A stretch of 64,000 bases of DNA from Neptuniibacter sp048548695 (GCF_048548695.1 NZ_JBLYIF010000009.1); one strand, 5' to 3'; counted from the first letter of the stretch, positions 34,941 through 45,353 are shown. Notes: generated by a model not told the origin, from the letters alone. Translations and numbers: made by a program.

Positions 34941-37900
34941 TCATTCTCCGGACTCAGGCAAAACGATACCTGGCGTTGATTGAGATTTGCTGTTATCCGG
35001 CAAAGGGCCAAACTGCGCCTCTGGGTTACTCCAGCTACCTGCAATGTGATATTTGACGGTGGTGAATTTCTCCAACGGGTCACCCAGCAGTTTATCCAGC
35101 AAGAACACCGCCCCCGCCACCTGAGGCGCGCCCAACAGGACACTGACCAGTGGAATATTACCGGTCACCGGCAACGCCACTTCGATATCTTTATCTACCG
35201 TTTCGTTGACCAAATCTAAACTGCCGGTTAATGCCATATTGGCGGAGGGTCCGGTTAAAAGAAACGGTGAGCGCGTTTTAGCCACACCTTGATGAATCTC
35301 ATAACTGGCATCCATCAGGTCAAAAGCAACCCCACTTTTAAACAGATCGGTGAAATCCAACCGCAAACGACGACTCAGAGACTGCAGATTAAGAATGCCA
35401 AACACCCGCAACAGGTTGCCACTGTTACCGACGTCCAACAACCGCCCATTGCGTGCTTTAAAATCAACCTGCCCAGCCAAACCCGCCAACTCAAAATCCC
35501 AAGGTGCACCCGGCCAGCTAAGTTGCGCAAAACCGTTCAACTTTTCAGTCTCTACCGCCTTGGCATAACCCCAGGTAGCTAGTGCCTGGCCAAAGTTGTC
35601 CGTTTTAATATTCAACGACAGTTCAGTGAGTGCTCGTCCATTATCCTGCCAGTCCAACTCACCCTGAATTTTCGTACCGTGCATGTCTGCCCGAATCTGT
35701 TCCACATTCAGCTGGTTCTGTTCCGGGCGCAGCAGCATCGACCAACTACCCAAGGATTTCTGGTTGACCCTAAGGTCCGCAATTTCAACATTCATCTGTG
35801 GAATATCTTCAGGCTTAGGCCCAGCTTCTGGTGCAGAAGGGGACTGCTCTGCAGATGGTTTACTGGTTTGCAAATACAGATGCGCCAACTTCAGCGTCAT
35901 TGGCTGATCAGTCTCCGTAGGCAATAACAACTGCCCTTTGAGCCGCACAGATTCTCCCTGTATTAACCAACCCTGGTTATCCGGTACCACTGTCGCTGTC
36001 AAATCTTGCAACTCCAGGCCGCCAAGGGTAAACAGGCCGGTACTGACATTGACCTCCTGCAACACCGCCCCTTTAGGCTGTTCACCCGACGCGGCCAGTA
36101 GACCGCTGCTTTGTAAGAACTGTTTAAGTTGCGAAAAGTCGACTGAGGGCAGGTGACCATCTACCCATATACCGTCAAAATCAGGCAATTTTGGTGAGGC
36201 ATCACCTAAGGTGAAACGCGCTTTACGAATGGTGCCAAACTGGGTTTGCGCTACACCACTTAAGCTATCTCCCAAATTAAAGCGCAACATACGTGGTACA
36301 TCACTATCACCGCCAACATCGGCCAGTAGATCAAATGGCACCACTGTAGACGCTGCTTTGCCGAGGCCATCAGGTGCCTGAATGGAAACCCCTTTAAGGT
36401 CACTTCGCAGGCTAAACTGACGGCAGGTCTGATCAGGGCATAGCTCCAGTTGTGCCTGGTAATTGAGTGAACCGTCAGCAATCTTTAATAGGTCCAGGTC
36501 CAACCATTTACGCACCTGCGCCACAGGCGCCGATCCATCCAGGTTGATACGGGTCGATCCACCTCTGGCCGTTTTGATATCGCCCTTCACCGACTGGCCG
36601 AACAATTGGCCGGTAATCGATGGGCTATTCAAACCACTACGGCTATCAAAATTAATGCGGCCGGCTAAGTTACTCAGGTTCAAGCCAAGTGCGGGAGAGT
36701 TAAAACGCCCCTTTACCACATCACTGTTGACCTGGACCGCCAACTTTCCGGACTGGGTTACAGGAATCGCCAGCTGTAGCAAGGTCTGACTATCGCCATC
36801 CATCTGCCAGCCGGCCAGACCTTCGCCCACCGTTTGCCGCAAAGGCGTTTCTGCCAACAAGCGCTCAAGATCCTTCAATGACCCGGATAAAGCACCGGTG
36901 AGCAGCAGCTCGGGGTGACTGTTTCGCAGGTAGGCATTCACATATTCAAGCTGGGTATCATAAATTTGCCCACCCTCAGCTTCTATTTGCAGATTACCTT
37001 CCCGGTAGTAGACAAACGCATTGGTATTTTGCACCGGCGGCCAGCCTTCCTGGTAGGCAAAATCCACTGCCTGCGTATCGAAGAACATCTGCACGCTGGG
37101 CGACTGAAAGTCGTCCAGGCGACGGCGCGTATCACCATTCAATACCAGACCTGCACGCTTAACCTGACCACCCTGCAGTGCTTTGACTAACCAACTGTAT
37201 AAATTGTCACCCACCACATCAGGAGGGATATAGTGTTGCGCCTGCGTCCCCTGACTATTTTCCATGCCTATCATCAACGTCAGGCTGGTCTGCTGATCCT
37301 TGCTGTAAGGCAAACTAATACTAAACCGCCCAGCAGCCGTCACTTGGCTGTCAGACAAGTGCAACAGTTGCGAACCAACAATCACATCCTGGTCACGAAA
37401 GTGCCAATTAATCACACCATTTGCTTGTTGGTAATGCCAGGGCGCACGGTAAAGATGAGGAAAATAGAGGCTAAAATCCTGACTATTAAGGTGTATCGCC
37501 CCCCCCGTTGGGGACAAACGTATAAGCCCTGACACCCCCCCCAGTGCAGGGACATCATGCCATGCATCTATACTGACCTGATCAAGATCAGCTTCTAGCT
37601 GAAACTCCTGCCATACGGCCGGGTTATGCCACTGAACCACAAGGTTACGAATATCACCACGGGGCGCCATGGTGGCAAATATCTCTTCGATCTGCTGCGG
37701 CAACAGCTGATGACTGCTCAACCAGGTTTGCAGCTCGGCCAAAGGCATGGCATCCAGCAACAGTTGAGTGGGTAATATCTGCCCCGATTGCCGTACCAGG
37801 TTCAAGCCGATCAGCGGCAATTCAAGCGTCTGCTCTCCCCCCACGGAAGCCTCTGTTACCTGAAACTGATAACCAGAGCCTTGCTTAACCAAGGCGGTTT

Positions 37901-38777
37901 TTAGTTGCAGTTGGTTTAACTGGTATTGCGCAAACTGCAGCTGGTTCAGAGAAGTGCTGCCGATAAAGTACTCAAGTTGACCGTCGCTGACTTGCCCCCA
38001 CAGTTTTTGAGAGGCCTGCAACGAGGTCACTTGAACCCCGGCGAGTGACAACCAGGGGTTCAGGATCGCCTGGTTCAGATGATCCAGTTCTAAATACAGC
38101 CGGATCGGCGCTTTTTTCGGATTCCCCAACACCTCAGCAAAGAAGTTGAGGTTTGTCGGCTCCTCTTTACTGGTTAAACGTGCCTGCAACTGCAACTGGT
38201 GCAACCGCCCATCGTGTCGCAGGCTGAGCTGCAACGGTGAGAGCTCAAGCATCTCGCCAGCATGGGTAATGTACTGCAACCGGGTGTTATGCAGACTGAT
38301 CGCTTGCTGCGACAATACCAAAGAGAGAAGACGCGCGGGCAGTTCAGAATCTGATACGTGGTCAGGAGATACGATTTTATCCCGGCCTGTCGATGCTGCC
38401 TGAGTCAGGCTCAGATGCAAGCCATCCAGCTCTAACCGATTAAATACCGGCCGCAGCTGACGTACACTCGCCCCGAGATCCAGTGCCAGATACGCCTGAT
38501 CCAGCGATAATTGCACACCGGGTGAACCAGCAATATCCTGCAAGCTGAGCCCCTGTAAATGCAAGACAGGAAAACCCTGCTGCCAATCTGCCTGCAGATT
38601 TTCCACTAGCACCTGTGCCTGCAAGCGGGCACCCAACCAGCTGAGCAGCTCTTCCTGATGGTTGCTCAGCTGAGGCCAACAAAGGCGCAACAACAACACC
38701 AGCATGGCCGCCAGTGCCATTAAGGTCACCAGCAACCAGTAAGCTGCCCATAATACGCTTCGCATAGATCCCAGCAC
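34941..38777 (-). CDS. yhdP: AsmA-like intermembrane lipid transport protein YhdP
   Basis: A 1278-residue protein with one N-terminal membrane helix (WLLVTLMALAAMLVLLLRLC) and a very long periplasmic beta-rich body of the DUF3971/AsmA-like type, ending with the conserved NLLRVFGILNLQSLSRRLRLDFTD cut here as GILNLQSLSRRLRLDF. YhdP, TamB and YdbH form bridges that carry phospholipids to the outer membrane. The length matches E. coli YhdP (~1266). The coding strand holds two runs of eight G about 30 bases apart. It follows rng in the mre-maf-rng operon order. Confidence 0.94.
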   Translation of the reverse strand: MLGSMRSVLWAAYWLLVTLMALAAMLVLLLRLCWPQLSNHQEELLSWLGARLQAQVLVENLQADWQQGFPVLHLQGLSLQDIAGSPGVQLSLDQAYLALDLGASVRQLRPVFNRLELDGLHLSLTQAASTGRDKIVSPDHVSDSELPARLLSLVLSQQAISLHNTRLQYITHAGEMLELSPLQLSLRHDGRLHQLQLQARLTSKEEPTNLNFFAEVLGNPKKAPIRLYLELDHLNQAILNPWLSLAGVQVTSLQASQKLWGQVSDGQLEYFIGSTSLNQLQFAQYQLNQLQLKTALVKQGSGYQFQVTEASVGGEQTLELPLIGLNLVRQSGQILPTQLLLDAMPLAELQTWLSSHQLLPQQIEEIFATMAPRGDIRNLVVQWHNPAVWQEFQLEADLDQVSIDAWHDVPALGGVSGLIRLSPTGGAIHLNSQDFSLYFPHLYRAPWHYQQANGVINWHFRDQDVIVGSQLLHLSDSQVTAAGRFSISLPYSKDQQTSLTLMIGMENSQGTQAQHYIPPDVVGDNLYSWLVKALQGGQVKRAGLVLNGDTRRRLDDFQSPSVQMFFDTQAVDFAYQEGWPPVQNTNAFVYYREGNLQIEAEGGQIYDTQLEYVNAYLRNSHPELLLTGALSGSLKDLERLLAETPLRQTVGEGLAGWQMDGDSQTLLQLAIPVTQSGKLAVQVNSDVVKGRFNSPALGLNLSNLAGRINFDSRSGLNSPSITGQLFGQSVKGDIKTARGGSTRINLDGSAPVAQVRKWLDLDLLKIADGSLNYQAQLELCPDQTCRQFSLRSDLKGVSIQAPDGLGKAASTVVPFDLLADVGGDSDVPRMLRFNLGDSLSGVAQTQFGTIRKARFTLGDASPKLPDFDGIWVDGHLPSVDFSQLKQFLQSSGLLAASGEQPKGAVLQEVNVSTGLFTLGGLELQDLTATVVPDNQGWLIQGESVRLKGQLLLPTETDQPMTLKLAHLYLQTSKPSAEQSPSAPEAGPKPEDIPQMNVEIADLRVNQKSLGSWSMLLRPEQNQLNVEQIRADMHGTKIQGELDWQDNGRALTELSLNIKTDNFGQALATWGYAKAVETEKLNGFAQLSWPGAPWDFELAGLAGQVDFKARNGRLLDVGNSGNLLRVFGILNLQSLSRRLRLDFTDLFKSGVAFDLMDASYEIHQGVAKTRSPFLLTGPSANMALTGSLDLVNETVDKDIEVALPVTGNIPLVSVLLGAPQVAGAVFLLDKLLGDPLEKFTTVKYHIAGSWSNPEAQFGPLPDNSKSQSTPGIVLPESGE
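37499..37542 (-). repeat. two G8 homopolymer tracts in yhdP
   Basis: Two runs of eight C on the plus strand (37499-37506 and 37535-37542) are G8 on the yhdP coding strand, encoding Gly-Gly pairs in ALGGVSG and SPTGGAI. A one-base slip in either would shift the frame. Confidence 0.9.
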
Positions 38778-38785
38778 GAAGCGGG

Positions 38786-40258
38786 TTACCTTAAGACAAC
38801 ATCAAAACTTTCAATGCTGTACATCGGTTCAGCCTGAAAGCGGATGGTTTTACCAATAAAGCTTTCCAGCTCGGCGACATGGCTGGATGCATCATCCAGC
38901 AAATAATCCACCACCCCTTGAGCCGCCAAAACTAAATAGGTTTCGGTATCGTAAGCGCGATGCTGGCGTAAAATTTCACGGAAAATCTCATAACAAACCG
39001 TTTCCGGTGTTTTGATCGAGCCACGCCCTTGGCATTCATTACAGGTGTCACACAATACCTGCTCAAGACTTTCTCTGGTGCGTTTGCGAGTCATTTCGAC
39101 CAAACCAAGTTCCGATACTCCGGTTACCTTGCACTTGGCATGATCTTTTTCCAGCATCCGTTCCAGCGTACGTAGCACCTGACGACGATGATCTTCATCT
39201 TCCATATCAATGAAATCGATGATGATGATGCCGCCCAAATTCCTTAACCGTAACTGACGCCCTATAGCGGTCGCCGCTTCCAGGTTAGTTTTGAAAATGG
39301 TTTCTTCCAGGTTACGGTGACCGACAAAAGCACCGGTATTGACATCAACGGTGGTCATCGCCTCCGTCTGATCGAAGATCACATAGCCGCCTGATTTAAG
39401 ATCCACCTTACGTCCCAGTGCCTTCTGCATCTCCTCTTCGACATTAAACAGGTCAAAGATAGGGCGCTCACCTGGGTAATACTCCAGTACATCCGTGATT
39501 TCAGGTACCAGTGCATTGGCAAATTCCTCGGCCTTAACAAAGGTTTCACGGGAATCGATACGAATCCGTTCTAAACCACCATGGGCCATATCACGCAGTG
39601 CCCGCATATGCAGGGGCAGATCTTCATATATCACACTGGGCGCTGTGGCATTGCTGATCTTTTTCTGAATCGAACCCCACAACCGATACAGAAACTGTAT
39701 ATCAGATTCTAACTCGGTTTCACTGGCTCCTTCCGTTACCGTACGCAGGATATAACCCATATCGGCACTTTCAACCGAACCCTGTTCAACAATCTGCTGC
39801 ATCAGGCCCCTCAAGCGTTCGCGCTCATCCGGGTCTTCAATACGCTGAGAGATACCGATATGACTGGTACCCGGCATGCACACCAGATAACGGGATGGCA
39901 GGGACAGATGAGTCGTCAGCCGCGCCCCTTTGGTGCCAATAGGGTCTTTTGTGACCTGCACCAGCAGCGACTGCCCTTCTCTCAGTTCATGAGCAATAGA
40001 GGCAGTGCTTTTTTCTTCATGGCTAGCCCCTGACGGCAACACGTCTTCAACATGAATAAAAGCTGCACGCTCCAGACCGATATCAACAAACGCGGCCTGC
40101 ATCCCAGGGAGCACGCGCACAACCTTTCCCTGATAAATGTTGCCAACAATGCCTCGTCGGTTTACCCGCTCGACATAGACTTCCTGAGGCATGCCATTTT
40201 CGATCAACGCCACCCGTGTTTCCATCGGGGTGAAGTTAATCAGAATCTCCTCTCCCAT
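38786..40258 (-). CDS. rng: ribonuclease G
   Basis: A 490-residue endonuclease of the RNase E/G family without the long RNase E tail. It has an S1 domain at about 38-125 (GNIYQGKVVRVLPGMQAAFVD), catalytic Asp residues in TTVDVNTGAFVG and IIIIDFIDME, and the zinc-link Cys pair CDTCNECQGRG. It matures the 5' end of 16S rRNA and decays some mRNAs. It sits between maf and yhdP. Confidence 0.96.
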   Translation of the reverse strand: MGEEILINFTPMETRVALIENGMPQEVYVERVNRRGIVGNIYQGKVVRVLPGMQAAFVDIGLERAAFIHVEDVLPSGASHEEKSTASIAHELREGQSLLVQVTKDPIGTKGARLTTHLSLPSRYLVCMPGTSHIGISQRIEDPDERERLRGLMQQIVEQGSVESADMGYILRTVTEGASETELESDIQFLYRLWGSIQKKISNATAPSVIYEDLPLHMRALRDMAHGGLERIRIDSRETFVKAEEFANALVPEITDVLEYYPGERPIFDLFNVEEEMQKALGRKVDLKSGGYVIFDQTEAMTTVDVNTGAFVGHRNLEETIFKTNLEAATAIGRQLRLRNLGGIIIIDFIDMEDEDHRRQVLRTLERMLEKDHAKCKVTGVSELGLVEMTRKRTRESLEQVLCDTCNECQGRGSIKTPETVCYEIFREILRQHRAYDTETYLVLAAQGVVDYLLDDASSHVAELESFIGKTIRFQAEPMYSIESFDVVLR

Positions 40259-40266
40259 CTGCTTTC

Positions 40267-40875
40267 CTATGCTGTCTGCTGCCAGATTTGAATATCTGCT
40301 TTACGAAGCAGTACCGCGGTCTCCGCCAACGGCAAACCTACTACTGCAGAATAACTGCCACGGATCTGTCTGACAAACACCGCGCCCAGTCCCTGAATCG
40401 CATAACTACCGGCTTTGTCATAAGGTTCGCCAGTCAACCAATAAGCTCGACACATCTCAGGCGTCAGAGGCTCAAACTCTACTTCGGTTGTGACCACACA
40501 AGTGTGACTTTGTTCTCCATCAACCAGTGCAACTGCAGTCAGTACTTGATGGGTCTGTCTGGATAACTGCATCAACGTGGTTACCGTATCCTCTTCGGAA
40601 TCGGGTTTACCAAGAATCTGTCCCTGAAAATGCACTGTGGTATCCGCCCCTAACACCGGCTGTTTATGCTCCAATGCGGCATAACAGGCTTGAGCTTTTG
40701 CCAACGCCAGTCGGGCAACATAATCATGCGCCGTTTCATTCGCTAAAGGCGTTTCATCAAGGTCTACCGGGGCAACCGCAAACTTGACACCAATCTGTGT
40801 CAACAGCTCACGGCGCCGGGGCGATGCCGATGCGAGTATAAGATCAGTGCGGGTAGAACAAGTTGATTCAGCCAC
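40267..40875 (-). CDS. maf: Maf nucleotide pyrophosphatase (YhdE type)
   Basis: A 202-residue Maf protein with LILASASPRRRELL, the catalytic-region motif VLGADTTVHFQ and GSYAIQGLGAVFV. The YhdE group hydrolyses dTTP/UTP and modified nucleotides. The frame runs upstream to 40926, but the GTG at 40875 overlaps the mreD stop (TAGTG), which gives the normal family length and CAGGA upstream. It is between mreD and rng. Confidence 0.92.
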   Translation of the reverse strand: MAESTCSTRTDLILASASPRRRELLTQIGVKFAVAPVDLDETPLANETAHDYVARLALAKAQACYAALEHKQPVLGADTTVHFQGQILGKPDSEEDTVTTLMQLSRQTHQVLTAVALVDGEQSHTCVVTTEVEFEPLTPEMCRAYWLTGEPYDKAGSYAIQGLGAVFVRQIRGSYSAVVGLPLAETAVLLRKADIQIWQQTA

Positions 40876-41378
40876 TAACGAATCCTGAAAAAGCGCCGTA
40901 CTCCCCGCAGCACAACAAACAGCCACGGCCAGATAATGCCACTGGCTAAACAGGGAAGCAGAAAATACAAGCTGTCACCGGTATAACCGGTAAAAGCCTG
41001 CATCCAATGAAAGATCAGCTGATTGATACCTATCAGCACCATAACCATCATCGATTGCTGTACTCTGGGATACATACGCAACCGTTGATGCAGTACCAGC
41101 GTGACGAACGCAATTATGGTTAAAGAGAGCGCATTCAGGCCCAGTACACTGCCTTTGATCACATCCAGCATCAAGCCGAGCAAAAACGCCGAACCCATGC
41201 CAATTCGATGCGGCAGTGCCATCACCCAATAAATCAGAATCAGAGCCACCCATTCCGGGCGGCCCCACTCGATGAAATGCGGCAGGGGGATCTGGCTGAG
41301 CATCAGCCCAACGAGAAACGTTGCCAGAATAATTAGCCCGCCGCTGCCCGGCGACGCTGCGGCCTGCTGGTTAATCAC
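40875..41378 (-). CDS. mreD: rod shape-determining membrane protein MreD
   Basis: A 167-residue protein with five to six membrane helices (LIILATFLVGLMLSQIPLP, WVALILIYWVMALPHRIG, GSAFLLGLMLDVIKGSVLG). The motif GLMLDVIKGSVLG is typical of MreD. It is an inner-membrane part of the elongasome with MreC, RodA and PBP2. It overlaps mreC by four bases. Confidence 0.93.
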   Translation of the reverse strand: MINQQAAASPGSGGLIILATFLVGLMLSQIPLPHFIEWGRPEWVALILIYWVMALPHRIGMGSAFLLGLMLDVIKGSVLGLNALSLTIIAFVTLVLHQRLRMYPRVQQSMMVMVLIGINQLIFHWMQAFTGYTGDSLYFLLPCLASGIIWPWLFVVLRGVRRFFRIR

Positions 41379-42235
41379 GGTGTTACCTCTGCCACCTCGG
41401 CATTGATTTGCCGCAACTGCCGAGGCATTTTCACCAGCAATAGATGGCGACTCTTATCCAACAGGGCCGTCGGTTTAATGCGTACTCGGGCAAATGGCTG
41501 CCCCGGATCACGCACCACGTCAGATACCCGCGCCACTGGGTATCCACGCGGGAAACGTCCGGCAAGACCAGAAGTAACGATTAAATCTCCAACACGGATA
41601 TCTGCCGTATCCGGTACGTGCTCCAGCTCCAGCTCATCCACTTGCCCCTTACCCAGCGCAATTGAACGAAAGCCATTCCGGTTAACCTCCACCGGCAAAG
41701 CATGGCGGGCATCAGTGATCAGCAGTACACGGCTCGTGTAATGTGACATCTCGGTCACCTGCCCCATCACACCACCAGCATCCAGTACTGGCTGCCCAAT
41801 AAAGACCTTATTTTCAGTACCTCGGTTAATAATGACCTGGTGCTGAAAAGGATCAGGATTCACACCGATTAACTCAACCAGCTCCACTTCATGGCGAACT
41901 CGCTTGCGCCCTTCAAGCAACCGGCGTAGCTGGCTGTTTTCTTCCGTAAGGCTGTCAATCTGTTGCACCTGGTGGGCAAGCTGCAGATTCTCAGTCTTCA
42001 GCATTGCGTTTTCCTTGATCAGCAACCGCCGATCCACCACCAGATCTGACACCTCTCCCGCAACACGGCTGGGCACATCGACAAACCATTGCAGCGGGGT
42101 CAATAACAGAGAGATAAATGCGCGACCTTCCTGCACTCGAGACGAGAGTAAATTAACAGTGATTAAAATAATCGCCAGCAGGAAGAGGACGAGGAAGCGC
42201 CGGCTTTGCGACCGGCCCCGGAAAAGAAGTTTCAC
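41375..42235 (-). CDS. mreC: rod shape-determining protein MreC
   Basis: A 286-residue protein with a short cytosolic tail, one membrane helix (FLVLFLLAIILITVNLL), a coiled coil (ENAMLKTENLQLAHQVQ) and two beta domains (RVLLITDARHALPVEVNRNG, then VRVGDLIVTSGLAGRFP-like GDLIVTSGLAGRFPRGYPVA). MreC ties MreB filaments to periplasmic PBP2. It follows mreB after a 73-bp gap that contains a C7 run. Confidence 0.95.
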   Translation of the reverse strand: MKLLFRGRSQSRRFLVLFLLAIILITVNLLSSRVQEGRAFISLLLTPLQWFVDVPSRVAGEVSDLVVDRRLLIKENAMLKTENLQLAHQVQQIDSLTEENSQLRRLLEGRKRVRHEVELVELIGVNPDPFQHQVIINRGTENKVFIGQPVLDAGGVMGQVTEMSHYTSRVLLITDARHALPVEVNRNGFRSIALGKGQVDELELEHVPDTADIRVGDLIVTSGLAGRFPRGYPVARVSDVVRDPGQPFARVRIKPTALLDKSRHLLLVKMPRQLRQINAEVAEVTP

Positions 42236-42308
42236 CGGTCACCCCCCCTGCCGAAGGCAAGGCAGCTGACCGGGCGTAGTTAGCAAAAACTGAGCACGGC
42301 TGAGGTGC

Positions 42309-43346
42309 TCAATCATAGCTAACCAGTTCAAAACCATGTTTATCGAGCATTTCAAGTGCACGACCACCACCACGCGCTACACAAGTAAGCGGGTCTTCAG
42401 CAACAATCACCGGCAAGCCGGTTTCCTCGCTGATCAAACGATCAATATTACGCAGTAACGCACCACCACCTGTCAGCACAATACCGCGTTCGGCGATATC
42501 CGACGCCAACTCAGGCGGGCATTGTTCTAACGCACTTTTGACTGCCTGAACAATCGCAGACAACGGTTCCTGCAATGCTTCCAGAATTTCATTACTGTTC
42601 AGGGTAAAACTGCGTGGAATACCCTCAGCCAGATTACGACCACGTACATCGATTTCACGTACCTCAGGCGACGGATAAGCGGTACCAATTTCCTGTTTAA
42701 TGCGCTCTGCGGTTGAATCGCCGATCAAGCTGCCGTAATTACGGCGCACGTAAGTCACGATGTATTCATCAAACCGATCGCCGCCTAGGCGCACAGAATC
42801 CGCATAAACAATGCCATTCAGGGAGATCACTGCGATCTCGGTGGTGCCACCACCAATGTCTACCACCATGGAACCACTGGCTTCATCCACAGGCAGCCCT
42901 GCACCAATCGCAGCAGCCATTGGCTCATCGATCAGGTAAACCTCACGGGCACCAGCACCCATGGCGGACTCTTTGATCGCACGACGCTCGACCTGTGTCG
43001 ATTTGCAAGGCACACACACCAACACCCGAGGGCTGGGGGTCAGGAAGTTTGTATCATGCACCTTGCTGATAAAATATTGCAGCATCTTTTCGGTCACATG
43101 AAAGTCGGCGATCACCCCGTCCTTCATAGGACGGATAGCCGTAATCGATCCCGGCGTACGTCCCAACATCCGTTTCGCATCTGTGCCGACCGCAGCAACC
43201 GACTTTTGGTTACCTGTCTGGCGAATTGCGACCACAGAGGGTTCGTTTAGCACGATATCCTTATCACGGACATAGATCAGCGTGTTAGCGGTGCCCAAGT
43301 CAATGGACAAATCACTAGAAAAAAGACCACGGATTTTTTTGAGCAT
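42309..43346 (-). CDS. mreB: rod shape-determining actin homologue MreB
   Basis: A 345-residue actin-fold ATPase with the phosphate-1 motif DLSIDLGTANTLIYV, phosphate-2 MVVDIGGGTTEIAVISL and adenosine motif VLTGGGALLRNID. It polymerises under the inner membrane and guides lateral wall synthesis, implying a rod or curved-rod cell. It heads the mreBCD-maf-rng-yhdP-nitrilase series and is divergent from gatCAB. Confidence 0.98.
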   Translation of the reverse strand: MLKKIRGLFSSDLSIDLGTANTLIYVRDKDIVLNEPSVVAIRQTGNQKSVAAVGTDAKRMLGRTPGSITAIRPMKDGVIADFHVTEKMLQYFISKVHDTNFLTPSPRVLVCVPCKSTQVERRAIKESAMGAGAREVYLIDEPMAAAIGAGLPVDEASGSMVVDIGGGTTEIAVISLNGIVYADSVRLGGDRFDEYIVTYVRRNYGSLIGDSTAERIKQEIGTAYPSPEVREIDVRGRNLAEGIPRSFTLNSNEILEALQEPLSAIVQAVKSALEQCPPELASDIAERGIVLTGGGALLRNIDRLISEETGLPVIVAEDPLTCVARGGGRALEMLDKHGFELVSYD

Positions 43347-43570
43347 TATAATTGGGAGTCCTAGAATTCTGCTGGCCTTGTTGCCACTGGATCCTGAAAT
43401 CCCGTAACTCTATCAACGGCAGCGGGTTTCGGCAAGCGACAATACAGTGCCAGACAGCGAAATCTCAGCCTTTGCAGCCTTCTGCCTTACTCGCCAGTAT
43501 GGTATGGTACGGCTCTTGTCCAAATCGCGTTTCCTGACGCCTGACATTACCACGGCCGCGAGAGAAAATT

Positions 43571-43858
43571 ATGTCCCTTGATCGTTCCGATGTGGAAAAA
43601 ATTGCCCATCTGGCACGCCTGCAGATTGCCGAGCAGGATATCCCTGAATACACCCAGAATCTGACCAATATTCTGCAGTTGGTTGACCAGTTACAAGCCG
43701 TCGACACCACCGGCATCGAGCCTATGGCCCACCCGCTTGATGCTGTTCAGCGCCTGCGGGAAGACACCGTAACTGAACCCAACCAGCGTGAGCAGCTGCA
43801 ATCAATTGCACCTGCCGTAGAAGCGGGCCTGTTTTTGGTCCCACGCGTTATCGAATAA
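43571..43858 (+). CDS. gatC: Asp/Glu-tRNA amidotransferase subunit C
   Basis: A 95-residue GatC: VEKIAHLARLQI, YTQNLTNILQLVDQLQ, MAHPLDAVQRLREDTV and the C-terminal LFLVPRVIE. It wraps around GatA and GatB in the transamidosome. The first gene of gatCAB, with GAGAGAAAA before the ATG. Confidence 0.97.
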   Translation: MSLDRSDVEKIAHLARLQIAEQDIPEYTQNLTNILQLVDQLQAVDTTGIEPMAHPLDAVQRLREDTVTEPNQREQLQSIAPAVEAGLFLVPRVIE

Positions 43859-43888
43859 GCCATCCGGTTCAGGATTTGAGGAATTACC

Positions 43889-45349
43889 ATGTTTGACAAA
43901 ACACTGGCCGAACTGGCCAAAGGCCTGCATCAGGGTGAATACAGCAGCGTCGAGCTGACCCAGGCTTTCTTACAGCGCATCCAGCAGCAGGACAGTCGAT
44001 ACAACAGTTTTATCTCTGTATGTGAAGATCAGGCGCTTAACCAAGCTAAAGTCGCTGACCAAGCGATTGCCACAGGTACTGCCGGTGCCTTCACCGGCCT
44101 GCCGATTGCTCATAAAGATATTCTCTGCACCCAGGGTGTCCGCACCAGCTGCGCCTCCAAAATGCTAGACAGCTTCATTTCACCCTACAACGCCACTGTG
44201 GTCGAGCGATTCAACCACGCTGGCGCCGTGACCTTGGGTAAAACGAATATGGATGAGTTCGCCATGGGCTCATCCAATGAAACCAGTTATTACGGTCCGG
44301 CCCGCAACCCCTGGAATACCGATTACGTCCCCGGCGGTTCATCTGGCGGCTCAGCTGCAGCCGTAGCAGGCCGCTTGACCCCCGCCGCCACCGGCACGGA
44401 TACCGGCGGCTCCATTCGCCAGCCCGCCGCACTGTGCGGCATTACCGGACTAAAACCAACCTATGGCCGCGTCTCCCGCTACGGCATGATTGCGTTTGCC
44501 TCTTCTCTGGACCAGGCCGGCCCGATGACCCGAAGTGCCGAAGACGCTGCCATGATGATGAACGTCATGGCCGGACTCGACCCACGCGACTCCACTTCGG
44601 TGGACCGTGCAGTGCCGGACTACTGCGCTGAACTGAATAACCCATTACAGGGCCTGAAAATCGGCTTACCCAAAGAGTTCTTCACCGACCAGCTTAACCC
44701 TGAATTGGCACAGCAGACTCAGAACGCGCTGAAAGAGTTTGAAAAGCTGGGGGCAACACTGCATGAAATCAGCCTGCCCAACACCAGCCTGTCAGTGCCC
44801 GCCTACTACATCATTGCGCCAGCGGAGGCTTCCTCCAACCTATCCCGCTTTGACGGCGTCCGCTACGGCTACCGCTGCGACAGCCCAGTTGATTTGGAAG
44901 ACCTGTACAAACGCAGCCGGGGTGAAGGTTTTGGCACTGAGGTACAGCGCCGCATCATGATTGGCACCTATGCCCTGTCTGCAGGCTATTACGACGCTTA
45001 TTACAACAAAGCCCTGCAGGTGCGCCGCCTGATTCAGAATGACTTTGTCAGCGCACTGAACGAAGTCGATGTCATCATGGGACCGACCACCCCGCACCCG
45101 GCATTTAAACTGGGTGAAAAAACGTCCGATCCAGTTGCTATGTATATGGAAGACATCTTCACTATCTCGCTAAACCTGGCAGGCCTGCCCGGCATGTCCA
45201 TTCCCTGCGGCACAGCCAACGGCATGCCGATTGGGCTGCAGATTATCGGCGATTACTTCGCCGAACAAAAATTACTGAATGTGGCGCACCAGTTCCAGCT
45301 CGCCACAGACTGGCATCAACAGTCACCTGAAGGCACGGGCGAGGAATAA
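43889..45349 (+). CDS. gatA: Asp/Glu-tRNA amidotransferase subunit A
   Basis: A 486-residue amidase-signature enzyme with the Ser-cisSer-Lys triad motifs: GLPIAHKDILC, the glycine/serine loop GGSSGGSAAAVAG, and TDTGGSIRQPAAL. It frees ammonia from glutamine, which is channelled to GatB. Gat genes imply that Gln-tRNA and/or Asn-tRNA is made by transamidation in this organism. Confidence 0.98.
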   Translation: MFDKTLAELAKGLHQGEYSSVELTQAFLQRIQQQDSRYNSFISVCEDQALNQAKVADQAIATGTAGAFTGLPIAHKDILCTQGVRTSCASKMLDSFISPYNATVVERFNHAGAVTLGKTNMDEFAMGSSNETSYYGPARNPWNTDYVPGGSSGGSAAAVAGRLTPAATGTDTGGSIRQPAALCGITGLKPTYGRVSRYGMIAFASSLDQAGPMTRSAEDAAMMMNVMAGLDPRDSTSVDRAVPDYCAELNNPLQGLKIGLPKEFFTDQLNPELAQQTQNALKEFEKLGATLHEISLPNTSLSVPAYYIIAPAEASSNLSRFDGVRYGYRCDSPVDLEDLYKRSRGEGFGTEVQRRIMIGTYALSAGYYDAYYNKALQVRRLIQNDFVSALNEVDVIMGPTTPHPAFKLGEKTSDPVAMYMEDIFTISLNLAGLPGMSIPCGTANGMPIGLQIIGDYFAEQKLLNVAHQFQLATDWHQQSPEGTGEE

Positions 45350-45353
45350 GATC

